Shown here piece after piece: positions 25,498-32,477 of a stretch of 64,000 nt of DNA. The notes beneath the pieces are model-generated. The model saw nothing but the letters and a program-made list of their open reading frames with translations, was not told the DNA's origin and ran no database searches. How positions within the stretch are numbered: position 1 is the stretch's first letter; every line of letters begins with the position of its first letter. Location: NCBI RefSeq assembly GCF_007752535.1, contig NZ_CP036426.1, positions 4,154,001 to 4,218,000 on the forward strand, written 5' to 3'. The position numbers and the translations under genes are program-made. This DNA comes from Tautonia plasticadhaerens (lineage in GTDB: Bacteria > Planctomycetota > Planctomycetia > Isosphaerales > Isosphaeraceae).

Positions 25498-27253
25498 ATC
25501 CTGCTGGCGAAATGTCAGGCCGGGACGGCCGCGGTGATCAGCCGGACGAAGGCGCACGTCCTGGTCGCTTCTCGAGGTGCCTCCGCGAGCCAGTCGACGA
25601 CGCGCAAGATGTCGATCGCGGCCGCCGTCGCCAGGTGCTGGAGGTGCGTCTTCGCCCGACCCGCGTAGCGCGATCGCCGCAGCCCGGCGACCCGGACCGC
25701 TTGCGAGATCGTCCCTTCAATCCCCGCGCGGTGGGCGTAGTCGGCCCGGTACTCCTCCGTCTCCTCCCGCGCGCGGGCCGCCCTCAGCGCCTCGAACGGC
25801 TCGCGGGCCCGGATCGTCAGCGACCGCCTCGCCGCCCCCGTGCACCGCTCTCGGGCGGGGCAGGGCTTGCAGTCCTTCCTCGAGAACTTGATGTGCACGA
25901 CCTCGGTGTGGTCCCGCTCCACGGCCGGCGTCCACCCCGAGCTGACGCGCCCCTCCGGGCAGGTGGCCCGGCTGCCCTCCCAGTCGATGGCGAAGTCCGA
26001 CGCCGTGAAGCCGCCGCCGGCCAGGGCCTGCCAGCCGTAGTCCGGCCGCGTCGGCCCGATCAGCTCCACGCCGTGGTCGCGGCGGCTGCTGACCAGCAGC
26101 TCGGCGTCGATGTAGCCGGTGTCCGCTAGGTGCTTGCCCGGCAGCGAATCCTTCCGGCCCAGCTGCTCGTAGATCCCGGCCAGGGCATCGCCGTCGGCCG
26201 CCGGCGCCGGCGCGGTCGTCACCTGGACGACCAGGTGGGGCGACTCGTCGTCGCACGTCTCGGTCAGGTGGGCCTTGTAGCCCACCCAGATCGTCGACCG
26301 CTTCTTGCCGTACCGGGCCTCGGAGTCGTGAGGCGAGTTGATCGACGCGGCGGAGGGCGGGATGCCGTCACCCTCGGCCCGCCAACGCAGCCCGCCGGCC
26401 TCGACCAGGAAGTGCTGGACCCAGACCCGGCGCAGCGTCTCGACCGCCGGCGATCGCGCGACCGAGGGCGGGGCGCCGGCGTCGTAGGCCGCCGCCAGCA
26501 GGGCGTGGCCGTCCTTGCCGACCTCCCGGGCGAGGGCGCGGCGGCCCTCCTCGGAGTCCGGGAGCCGGGACTCCTCGGCTCGCCGGCCGTAGCGCTCGAC
26601 CCACTCCGCCCGGGCCTGACGGCGGAGCCACTCTGGGTCCGCCGCTGCCAGGCTGTTCAGGACGTGGCGCATCGTCTCGACGACGCACTCGAGCCGGTCG
26701 AGGTTGCGGACGCGGGCCAGGACGTGCGTCGCGTCGGTGCGCTGGCGGCCGCGGGTCTTCAGCCAGCCGCGCCCGCGGCAGAGATCGAGGAGCGCGTCGA
26801 GCAGCCGCCCCTCGGCCGAGCCGGCGACGAGCCGCGCCCGGAACTCGCAGAGGACCGAGGCGTCGAAGCCGGGGTCGTCGAGCCCCAGGCCGAGGGCGTA
26901 CTTCCAGTCGATCCGCCCGCGCACCGCGTCGGCGGCGCGGCGGTCGGACAGCCCCTCGGCGAACTGGAAGACGGTCACGAGGGCCAGCCGCCAGGGGGAC
27001 TCAGCGGGGCGGCCGCGGCTCGGGTACGGGTCGGCGAAGTCGTCGTCTCGGAAGATCGTGCCCAGCTCATCGCGCAGGGCAATGTAGGTGTTGCCACCGG
27101 GGAAGGCGGCGTGCGCGACGCGGGCGGCCTCCTCGGGCACCGATCCGATCGGCCGTGGGTGAAGCGACATGTGCGGGCTCCGTCCGGGTGGGATTCCCCT
27201 GGGACGTAGCGTAAGCCCCACCCGCTGGTCGATCTCGGATTCGCCAGCAGGAT
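25498..27253. mobile_element. IS1182-family insertion sequence, about 1756 bp, nested in IS701
   Basis: Inverted repeats ATCCTGCTGGCGAA lie at 25498-25511 and, inverted, at 27240-27253. Flanking CGATG (25493-25497) and CGGTG (27254-27258) are an imperfect 5-bp direct repeat. Removing the element plus one flank restores the codon phase of the host IS701 transposase, which supports these boundaries. Confidence 0.75.
25515..27170 (-). CDS. IS1182-family transposase
   Basis: This ~551-residue protein is read from the ATG at 27170 (the frame stays open upstream into IS701 DNA). The N-terminal domain has RPAESPWRLALVTVFQFAEG, LSDRRAADAVRGRIDWKYAL and GFDASVLCEFRARL, typical of IS1182. LKTRGRQRTDATHVLARVRN holds the first catalytic Asp and KHLADTGYIDAELLVSSRR the second. 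A Cys cluster (CKPCPARERCTGA) precedes RAGIEGTISQAVRVAGLRRS with the catalytic Glu. The frame is complete and the stop lies 4 bp from the left repeat; likely active. Confidence 0.9.
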   Translation of the reverse strand: MSLHPRPIGSVPEEAARVAHAAFPGGNTYIALRDELGTIFRDDDFADPYPSRGRPAESPWRLALVTVFQFAEGLSDRRAADAVRGRIDWKYALGLGLDDPGFDASVLCEFRARLVAGSAEGRLLDALLDLCRGRGWLKTRGRQRTDATHVLARVRNLDRLECVVETMRHVLNSLAAADPEWLRRQARAEWVERYGRRAEESRLPDSEEGRRALAREVGKDGHALLAAAYDAGAPPSVARSPAVETLRRVWVQHFLVEAGGLRWRAEGDGIPPSAASINSPHDSEARYGKKRSTIWVGYKAHLTETCDDESPHLVVQVTTAPAPAADGDALAGIYEQLGRKDSLPGKHLADTGYIDAELLVSSRRDHGVELIGPTRPDYGWQALAGGGFTASDFAIDWEGSRATCPEGRVSSGWTPAVERDHTEVVHIKFSRKDCKPCPARERCTGAARRSLTIRAREPFEALRAARAREETEEYRADYAHRAGIEGTISQAVRVAGLRRSRYAGRAKTHLQHLATAAAIDILRVVDWLAEAPREATRTCAFVRLITAAVPA

Positions 27254-27618
27254 CGGTGGCGCGGGCAGGCCATCGGGTCGAGGAGCGCCTACCGCGCGGC
27301 AAGGGCGAGGCGGGCCAGACCGAGTCCCAGGTGCGGACGTACACGGGCTGGCACCACCACCAGGCGTTGTCGCTGATCGCGGCGTGGATCCTGGCTCAGG
27401 AGGCGCGTCGGGGGAAAAAGCGGGCGTCGGCGTTGACGGCGCCGCAGGTGCGCGCCGGCCTGACGGCGTTGCTGCGGTCAGTGTGTCGGTGTGACGAGCC
27501 GGTGCGGATCGCCCGCGACCGGGAGCGTTGGCTGAGGCGCACGGCCCTCGCACGGTTCTATTGCTGGAAGAAGTGCAAACGCCTGGCTCCGTTGAGGAAG
27601 CGCCTACTGTTGTGATCT

Positions 27619-27648
27619 CCGACAGCCGAACTAGGCGTCGGCTGTCGG
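27619..27648. repeat. Palindrome formed by the IS701 end and an inverted partial copy of it
   Basis: CCGACAGCCGA (27619-27629, inside the IS701 right repeat) is mirrored by TCGGCTGTCGG (27638-27648) outside the element, continuing as AATCTGA. The outside arm resembles the left end of IS701. It may be the scar of a second, lost copy in opposite orientation. Confidence 0.55.
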
Positions 27649-27670
27649 AATCTGACGCCTGCTTGCTGAG

Positions 27671-27712
27671 TGCCCTCCGAAGGACTCGAACCTTCAATCC
27701 GCTGATTAAGAG
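27671..27712 (-). other. 3' fragment of tRNA-Lys(CTT): candidate attachment site
   Basis: Read on the minus strand, these 42 nt are the canonical 3' part of a tRNA. They run from anticodon loop CTCTTAA (anticodon CTT) through 3' anticodon stem TCAGC, 5-nt variable loop, T-arm GAAGG-TTCGAGT-CCTTC and acceptor strand GGAGGGC to discriminator A. All lengths are exact. Immediately 5' of the loop the sequence stops being tRNA-like: the 5' anticodon stem, D-arm and 5' acceptor strand are missing. A break precisely at the anticodon loop is what integrases that use tRNA 3' ends leave at the distal end of an island. By orientation the island would lie at coordinates above 27712. Confidence 0.7.
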
Positions 27713-28056
27713 TAAGATATTCCCATTTTTCGATCTGCGAACGCAAGTCCGTGTCGCCTCAAGGCTATAGGAAGCAACACGCAATACCACAATAAGTTGC
27801 GTCATGGGCGCCACGCCCCTGAGCGGCGGTGAGCGGCAGTGAGCCGGAGCGAGTCCTGCTGAGTCAGCGCAACACTTCGCGCAACACATTTTCAACGGTC
27901 ATTTATGTGATTTGCGGGGCTATCGAGGAGACCACCCGGCTCGGTCGGTCCCATTCCCGAACCCCAGGATCGCCGGGGGCATCCAAGTAGCGAGGGCGAT
28001 CACCCCGCTGGTGGGTCTCGATTTCCCGCTGATGCCTCGCCACGCCGCAGGGGAGC

Positions 28057-28503
28057 ATGTCCGTGGAACCGCTGCTGCTCGTGGGCCTCGACCCGCCCGA
28101 GACCGCCGAACTCCGGCGCCGCCTCGACCGCCCGGTCCTGGCCTTCGAGACCCTGCCACGCATCCGGGTGGACCGGGGCCGGCTGCTCGTCGAGCACCCC
28201 CGCTTCATGGGCCACTTCGTCTCGGTCGAGCGGGTCGTCTACCACGCCATCTTCGGCGACGACTTCGACTCCCTGACCGCCCTGGCGCTCTGGGGCGGGC
28301 CGCGCCTGCCCGGGGCACGGGGCATGATGGACCTGCGTATCAGGCTCCCCGGGCTGGTCCGGGCGCTGGCGGTGACCCGCTTCGGCGGCATCCCCAGGGG
28401 CTACTCCGACCGGGGGACGACCGTGCCCGCCGGGGGTCCGACCGTCGCCAAGTGGGGCAACTGGCACTGCGGCGAGGACAAGGCCCGCTTCGACGACTAC
28501 TGA
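28057..28503 (+). CDS. Conserved-looking hypothetical protein
   Basis: This 148-residue protein starts with a hydrophobic beta strand (MSVEPLLLVGLDPPETAELR) and continues DRPVLAFETLPRIRVDRGRL, HPRFMGHFVSVERVVYHAIF and LPGARGMMDLRIRLPGLVRAL. There is no signal peptide or membrane span. It ends KWGNWHCGEDKARFDDY. It is a plausible cytoplasmic alpha/beta protein, possibly an ATP-grasp N-terminal-like domain by its first strands, but I do not recognise it. It is the first gene inside the presumed island; 27713-28056 before it holds only short GAGCGGC/GAGCCGG-type repeats. Confidence 0.6.
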   Translation: MSVEPLLLVGLDPPETAELRRRLDRPVLAFETLPRIRVDRGRLLVEHPRFMGHFVSVERVVYHAIFGDDFDSLTALALWGGPRLPGARGMMDLRIRLPGLVRALAVTRFGGIPRGYSDRGTTVPAGGPTVAKWGNWHCGEDKARFDDY

Positions 28504-28524
28504 ACCGCAGAGGTGCCGACGGGG

Positions 28525-28620
28525 ATGATGCGGGGGTTCTTCACGACGATCGGACTCGACCAGTACCTCCACTTCGTCGCCCTGGTGGCGGCGAACCGGT
28601 ACTTCCTGGGAGGGGCGTAG
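28525..28620 (+). CDS. Very short reading frame, possible gene remnant
   Basis: ATG at 28525 (or 28528) to TAG at 28618-28620 gives 31 residues with an ordered, aromatic-rich look (FFTTIGLDQYLHFVALVAAN, RYFLGGA). It sits between two other genes, 21 bp after a stop. It may be the tail of a lost gene rather than an independent protein. Confidence 0.25.
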   Translation: MMRGFFTTIGLDQYLHFVALVAANRYFLGGA

Positions 28621-28685
28621 CCCCGCAAGGGATACCGTCCCGATGCCCCCGCCGACGAGAGTCCGGGAATTGAGGGTCTGCGACC

Positions 28686-28925
28686 ATGGGTCTGCTGAGC
28701 GACGAGGAACTGGAGCGGTCGGCGGTCGTCGCCAACTGCCGGATGAACCAGGAGCGGGACCTCGCCGGCTCCAACAGCTACCACCGGGAACTGCGGTTCG
28801 ATCCCGTCGGCTTCCTCAAGTCTGCCACGAGGCAGCAAGATGGAGCGGCCTGGCTGGACCTCTGCTGCGGCAGCGGCAAGGCCCAGTCCTTGAAGGGGTT
28901 GAAAACCTCCATGCCCCCAGGGTGA
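28686..28925 (+). pseudogene. Class I SAM methyltransferase, truncated after motif I
   Basis: The first ~69 residues (SDEELERSAVVANCRMNQER, YHRELRFDPVGFL, AAWLDLCCGSGKA) are the start of a methyltransferase, with the LDLCCGSGKA glycine motif that binds S-adenosylmethionine. After GKA the frame runs into QSLKGLKTSMPPG and stops. The remaining two thirds of the fold are missing, and the DNA after 28890 is a different, lower-GC sequence with a 13-bp hairpin. I read this as a 3' truncation at a recombination point near 28890. Confidence 0.65.
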
Positions 28926-28963
28926 GCTTCCTAATACCAAATATCTTGGATGACTGCCCCTTC

Positions 28964-29002
28964 GGCTGGGTGCCTGCGGCATACTGCCCCAGGCACCCAG
29001 CC
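28964..29002. repeat. 13-bp perfect hairpin in a low-GC junction
   Basis: GGCTGGGTGCCTG (28964-28976) and CAGGCACCCAGCC (28990-29002) are exact inverted repeats with a 13-nt loop. They lie between the truncated methyltransferase and the 3' end of the convergent zinc-protein gene. It can serve as a bidirectional terminator or be the end of a small lost element. Confidence 0.6.
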
Positions 29003-29050
29003 CACGAAATGAGAGTGATCCAGGCAATCCGGTATTACTGTGGCGCGTCC

Positions 29051-29482
29051 TTATTGGTCCTCCTCCGCCTCCTCCTTGCAGGAGCAGACAATCCACAACG
29101 TCTTTTGACCGGTGTCGATCCGCGCGCAGGTCTGACAATAGTGTTGCCCGCAATCGGGGCATACGTGGGGCTCCTCCTCGTTCGCGTCGAACTCCTCCAT
29201 GCACACCCCACATTCGTAGAGGTCCTCCTCGGCCTCCTCTTCGAAGTCGTCGAGGTCCCCGGCGACCTGGAGGATAGCCTCCCGGGCAACGTCTCGGATG
29301 TCCAGGCACTCGTCGTACTCGTCCTCTTCCTCTTCTAGGAGGTCGTTGACGGCCTTGAGGACGGCCTGCCGGAAGGTGTCCAGGTGCTCGGAGGCCAGCC
29401 CGGGGTCATGGAGTTCCTCCAGTAGGACCATCGTGACGAAGGACTGGAATCCCCCCTGGGTCCGCTTCTTCTTCTTGGCCAT
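29051..29482 (-). CDS. Acidic protein with C-terminal RING-like zinc finger
   Basis: This 143-residue protein is read from the ATG at 29482 with GTGGAG upstream. It has a Lys-rich start (MAKKKKRTQGGFQSF), a helical middle (VTMVLLEELHDPGLASEHL, FRQAVLKAVNDLLEEEED) and a very acidic helix. The C-terminal cysteine block reads CGVCMEEF, then HVCPDCGQHYCQTCARI, then VCSCKEE, that is C-x2-C ... C-x2-C-x4-C-x2-C ... C-x-C. The spacing is RING/treble-clef-like, rare for bacteria. Codon use is less GC-biased than in its surroundings. Function unknown; a protein-interaction role is the simplest idea. Confidence 0.65.
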   Translation of the reverse strand: MAKKKKRTQGGFQSFVTMVLLEELHDPGLASEHLDTFRQAVLKAVNDLLEEEEDEYDECLDIRDVAREAILQVAGDLDDFEEEAEEDLYECGVCMEEFDANEEEPHVCPDCGQHYCQTCARIDTGQKTLWIVCSCKEEAEEDQ

Positions 29483-29822
29483 CGGTCCACTCCACGGGGA
29501 ATATACCGATTCGAGAGAGCACCCATGCTGACAAACTAGCTCAGGGTCGGCGCCCTCGGACGTAAGGAACTCGGGCTTCGAAGTGGTAAGGGCTCCACGA
29601 GTAATATCTCGTGGACGATCACCGCAACTCTCGCTGAGCGGAGAAAAAATCATAACCGATGGGAAAGCTAACCGGAAGGACACGTTCCTCAAAATCATCT
29701 CGCCCCGGACTATGAGATTTTTGGACACTATGCTTTGGCGTGGGATGCAATTGCCTTCTGGTTAGGTTTCTTAGTAGGATGAACTCTTCACTGGAGCAAA
29801 GGTCGAGACGAGACGAGTCCCG
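29483..29822. other. Low-GC intergenic stretch
   Basis: These 340 bp separate two divergent orphan genes and have clearly lower GC than the rest of the window. Upstream-extended frames of the zinc protein into this region lack coding character. I expect the promoters of both genes here but cannot assign a convincing -35/-10 pair. Confidence 0.4.
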
Positions 29823-30254
29823 ATGGGCGACCAGAGAGCGGTATTCCTGAGCCACAACTCCAAGGATGCAGGTGCAGCGGCCCTCCTCCGTCGCGCGATA
29901 TTGGCCTATTGCGCTGGGGAGCGGACCTACGCTGACATCAGCAGGGGGACAGGGGTGTCCGTCCCTCAAATCTCCAGATACGCCAAAGGGGAGAGGGACC
30001 TCAGCTTCTCATGCGCGTGCAAACTCATGGTATTCCTCCGGTTGGAGGTCTTGCTTCCACGAGATTTGGAAGAAGTCCCTGTAGAGGAGCTAGTCCCCCG
30101 GGACCCCATCGGAGGCAGGCCACGACGGAAGGCCGAGGTTCCCAGTGAGACGCCCGCCCAAGTAGCTGTGAATGAAGAATTCCAACGTCGCCTCAAAGAA
30201 AGGGCGCGGGAATCGGAGGAGCCTGCGCGGATATCGAACAGGCGGATCGTGTAA
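29823..30254 (+). CDS. XRE-type helix-turn-helix regulator
   Basis: This 143-residue protein has a lambda-repressor-like HTH at about residues 23-70 (LRRAILAYCAGERTYADISR, GTGVSVPQISRYAKGERDLS, SCACKLMVFLRLEVL), the arrangement planctomycete XRE proteins show. The C-terminal half is a charged, Pro-containing tail (RRKAEVPSETPAQVAVNEEF). The first dozen residues (AVFLSHNSKDA) look like the opening strand of a TIR domain but the rest of that fold is absent. It may regulate the divergent zinc-protein gene. Confidence 0.65.
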   Translation: MGDQRAVFLSHNSKDAGAAALLRRAILAYCAGERTYADISRGTGVSVPQISRYAKGERDLSFSCACKLMVFLRLEVLLPRDLEEVPVEELVPRDPIGGRPRRKAEVPSETPAQVAVNEEFQRRLKERARESEEPARISNRRIV

Positions 30255-30458
30255 TTGCCCTGTGCGGAGTGACCTTCGCCGACAGACCTTATCGACCCAC
30301 CGTCTTTCGGGCCGGGTTAGTGGTGTCATGGCAGGCATCGTCTGGAAGCGAGCATTTCGACCTGTTGATCGAGCTTATCCAGTGAATTGTAAGTGAAGCG
30401 GGATATGCTCGGACCATAGAATCCCCCGGAGGGTCGATCATCCGAGGAGGTCGAGGAC

Positions 30459-30938
30459 GTGCGGTATCTGATCTCGGCCCGGGTCAGGCCGGGCAAGCGG
30501 GCCGAACTGCTGACCGCCCTGGAGGACGGCTCCTTCGGCGCCGGCTTCCCCTACGGCGACCTGGGGGCGGTGCTCCGGCGAGGCCGGGTGGACGCCAGCG
30601 GGGCGATCCGCTGGGTCGAGGTCTGCTACTGCCGGGAGTCCTACGGGGTCGCCATGGAGGAGGAACTGCCCTACCTGGAAGCGTACCTGACCGACATCGT
30701 GGTCGCCGACGCCCGCAGCCCCGCCCGTTGCGAGGGCTACCCGGCCTGCAACGACTGCGACTGCACCCGAAAGGTGCGGTTCGAGGGTAAACCGCTGGTG
30801 GAGCACCTCCGGCGTACCGTCGCCGAGTCCGGCGAGGTGAGCGGTGCCGGCCGACCGACCCGCTGGCTGGGCTGGCGGGGCCGGGTGACGCCCGAGGAGG
30901 CCGGGCGGAATCGAGCTTCGGGGCGAAATCCGGAGTGA
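30459..30938 (+). CDS. Conserved hypothetical protein with C-terminal Cys motif
   Basis: A GTG start at 30459 is preceded by GAGGAGG. The 159-residue product begins RYLISARVRPGKRAELLTAL, a ferredoxin-like beta-alpha start, then WVEVCYCRESYG, EELPYLEAYLTDIVVADARS and CEGYPACNDCDCTRKVRFEG. The C-x6-C-x2-C-x-C-T-R cluster may bind a metal. Proteins with this opening and this Cys tail recur in bacteria without a known role. A weak TTGATC-17-TGTAAG promoter lies at 30365-30393. GC rises again from here. Confidence 0.65.
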   Translation: MRYLISARVRPGKRAELLTALEDGSFGAGFPYGDLGAVLRRGRVDASGAIRWVEVCYCRESYGVAMEEELPYLEAYLTDIVVADARSPARCEGYPACNDCDCTRKVRFEGKPLVEHLRRTVAESGEVSGAGRPTRWLGWRGRVTPEEAGRNRASGRNPE

Positions 30939-31003
30939 CCAGGTGATCGACCCGGATGCCGTCCTTCTGCTCCGGCCCGAGATGCCCTGGCCGCCGACCT
31001 CGA

Positions 31004-31540
31004 TCAGTAGTAGAAGGAGACGACCCCGACGCCCCGCTTGCGCGCCGCCTCCAGGCACCTGACGAGGGCGTGCCGGGCCTCCTCGATGTCCTCGTCCTCG
31101 GGGAAGGACAGGTCGATGGCCGAGAGCCGCACCAGTTCGCCGTGGACCTCCTCCGAAGTGAGGTGGCTGACCACGGGGAAGTCCTCCGGCGTCGGTATCT
31201 CCACCGGCAGCCTCGCCCGCTCCAGCAGGGTCTCCACTTCGAGGTCGTCCAGGGAGCCCAGCAGGTCGTCGTGCGGCAGTTCGGCCCCGAGCCAGCGGCA
31301 GAGAAGCTCCAGGGCATAGGCGTACTGGAAGCCGCAGTCCGGTCGGCTGACCCGGCCTTCGATCAGGTCGTCGAGGGCCTGGGCCAGCGTCAGCCTGTCC
31401 TCGTCGAACCAGTCGTCGCTGCGCTCGAACTCGTCCCGCTCGGCCTCCTTGATCCGGGCGAGCAACGCACGGTCCTCCGAGCCGAGCGCGGTCCTCAGCC
31501 GCTCCAAGTCCACTCCGTAGAGGGTCGTGGAGTATCCCAT
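31004..31540 (-). CDS. DUF7691-like conserved hypothetical protein
   Basis: This 178-residue protein starts MGYSTTLYGVDLERLRTALG and is rich in acidic helices. AQALDDLIEGRVSRPDCGFQ and YAYALELLCRWLGAELPHDD are the central blocks; the end HALVRCLEAARKRGVGVVSF carries the last strand. The opening and the CGFQYAYALELLC segment match a family annotated only as a domain of unknown function in actinobacteria and planctomycetes. Cytoplasmic, no membrane span. Confidence 0.65.
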   Translation of the reverse strand: MGYSTTLYGVDLERLRTALGSEDRALLARIKEAERDEFERSDDWFDEDRLTLAQALDDLIEGRVSRPDCGFQYAYALELLCRWLGAELPHDDLLGSLDDLEVETLLERARLPVEIPTPEDFPVVSHLTSEEVHGELVRLSAIDLSFPEDEDIEEARHALVRCLEAARKRGVGVVSFYY

Positions 31541-31657
31541 CCCCGCCTCCCGGGCCGTCGATCGTCGGAGCCCGATTCGAACCCGGCCAACCGTCGGTGG
31601 CCGGACGCCGAAGGGCCGAGCATGGCTGAATCGGAAGTCGCCCCCCGGGTCCCTCGT

Positions 31658-32311
31658 CTACCACAGCCCCGGCACCAGCCGGAAGCGCACCCGCCGGGCG
31701 TAGTCGGCATACCCGACCAGGCCCTCCCGGAGGAAGCGGTCCTCCAATGCCGTGCGGTGCAGGAACAGGGCGACCAGGGGCACCAGCGGCAGCAGCGACC
31801 ACCACGAGCCCAGGGCGATCCCCCCGCACACCGTCCCGACGAGTAGGCCCGTGTAGCCGGGGTGCCGCAGGAAGCGGTAGGGGCCGGAACTGACGACGTG
31901 GTGCCCCCGCTCGGCCTGGATGCGGACCACCGGCGAGAAGAACCGGTTGGCTGCCATGGCCCAGATCGACAGGCCCATGCCGGCGGCGTAACCCAGCAGG
32001 GCGCCGGCCTGCACGGCGACTGGCATCGGCCCGGACCAGCCGAACCGCCCGACATCCATCCCGGCGACGACGAGGTGGGCCAGCACCAGAGGCAGGGCGA
32101 AGAACCTTACCCGGCGGCTCGTGCCCCCCGGCCCCGGTCGCAGCCGCTCCTTCCGGAGGTCGGGGTCGATGGCCAGCATGCCGGCGGCCATCAGCGTGGC
32201 GTGGAGGGCGAGGACGGCCCAGAACCAGGGCAGGTCCATCCGCCCGGCTGCGGTGAAGAGGATGGCGGCCAGGGCCGCCTCGACGGCCAGGATGCGGGGG
32301 ACGATCGCCAT
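31658..32311 (-). CDS. Membrane isoprenylcysteine/phospholipid methyltransferase-like protein
   Basis: The ATG at 32311 gives 217 residues with five or six membrane spans. The C-terminal signature of the ICMT/PEMT group is clear: VVSSGPYRFLRHPGYTGLL, then ALEDRFLREGLVGYADYARR, which supply the SAM-binding RHPxY and the E-x-x-L...Y-x-x-Y segments. Such enzymes methylate lipid or isoprenyl substrates at the membrane face using S-adenosylmethionine; the bacterial substrate is usually unknown. An in-frame ATG at 32347 is possible but less well placed. Confidence 0.8.
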   Translation of the reverse strand: MAIVPRILAVEAALAAILFTAAGRMDLPWFWAVLALHATLMAAGMLAIDPDLRKERLRPGPGGTSRRVRFFALPLVLAHLVVAGMDVGRFGWSGPMPVAVQAGALLGYAAGMGLSIWAMAANRFFSPVVRIQAERGHHVVSSGPYRFLRHPGYTGLLVGTVCGGIALGSWWSLLPLVPLVALFLHRTALEDRFLREGLVGYADYARRVRFRLVPGLW

Positions 32312-32477
32312 GGCTGAACTCCCACGGGCACCGGCAGGAGCCACCACGATGGGGCTCGGTCGAACGTCATTATCGTCCGGATTTCGCCGATTTCAATCCA
32401 ATATTTTGTGAATCCAAAAAGTCCGACGGTGATCGAGGACCGATCGGGGGTCTCCGAGTGTCGGGACGCCCCGACGC

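Larger units (their letters stand above)
24441..27615 (+). pseudogene. IS701-family transposase, frameshifted and interrupted
   Basis: From the ATG at 24441 the frame reads ERKNTESIAYLHDRERHG, WDHPPLLRELASQVG and VVVFDPSGFAEEGNTSVGG, then QWVGRLGKVDN. A one-base insertion near 24880 moves the frame to QVGVSIAYATCHEHALVDVR, LPHGWVAGDNEMGRSS and RYLLAVPSNTTVRDLE. At 25497 the IS1182 element enters. The C-terminus resumes at 27259 with ARAGHRVEERLPRGKGEAG, TYTGWHHHQALSLIAAWIL and ARFYCWKKCKRLAPLRKR. Joining 25497 to 27259 keeps codon phase. Two independent lesions make it a pseudogene. Confidence 0.85.
24355..27630. mobile_element. IS701-family insertion sequence carrying a nested IS1182 element
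   Basis: The terminal repeats are TTCGGCTGTCAGAGATC at 24355-24371 and its inverse with one mismatch at 27614-27630. They are flanked on both sides by CTAG (24351-24354 and 27631-27634), the YTAR-type 4-bp duplication expected for IS701. Its transposase is broken by an early frameshift and by the 1.76-kb element at 25498-27253, so this copy cannot move by itself. Confidence 0.85.

Noticed and set aside
24441-27615. Defence or toxin genes hidden among the IS elements
   Set aside because: All frames with coding character in 20.4-27.6 kb are transposases or their fragments; no passenger gene was found.
31560-31600. GGTTCGAATC stretch resembling a tRNA T-arm
   Set aside because: The flanking arms do not pair and no acceptor or anticodon arm is present.
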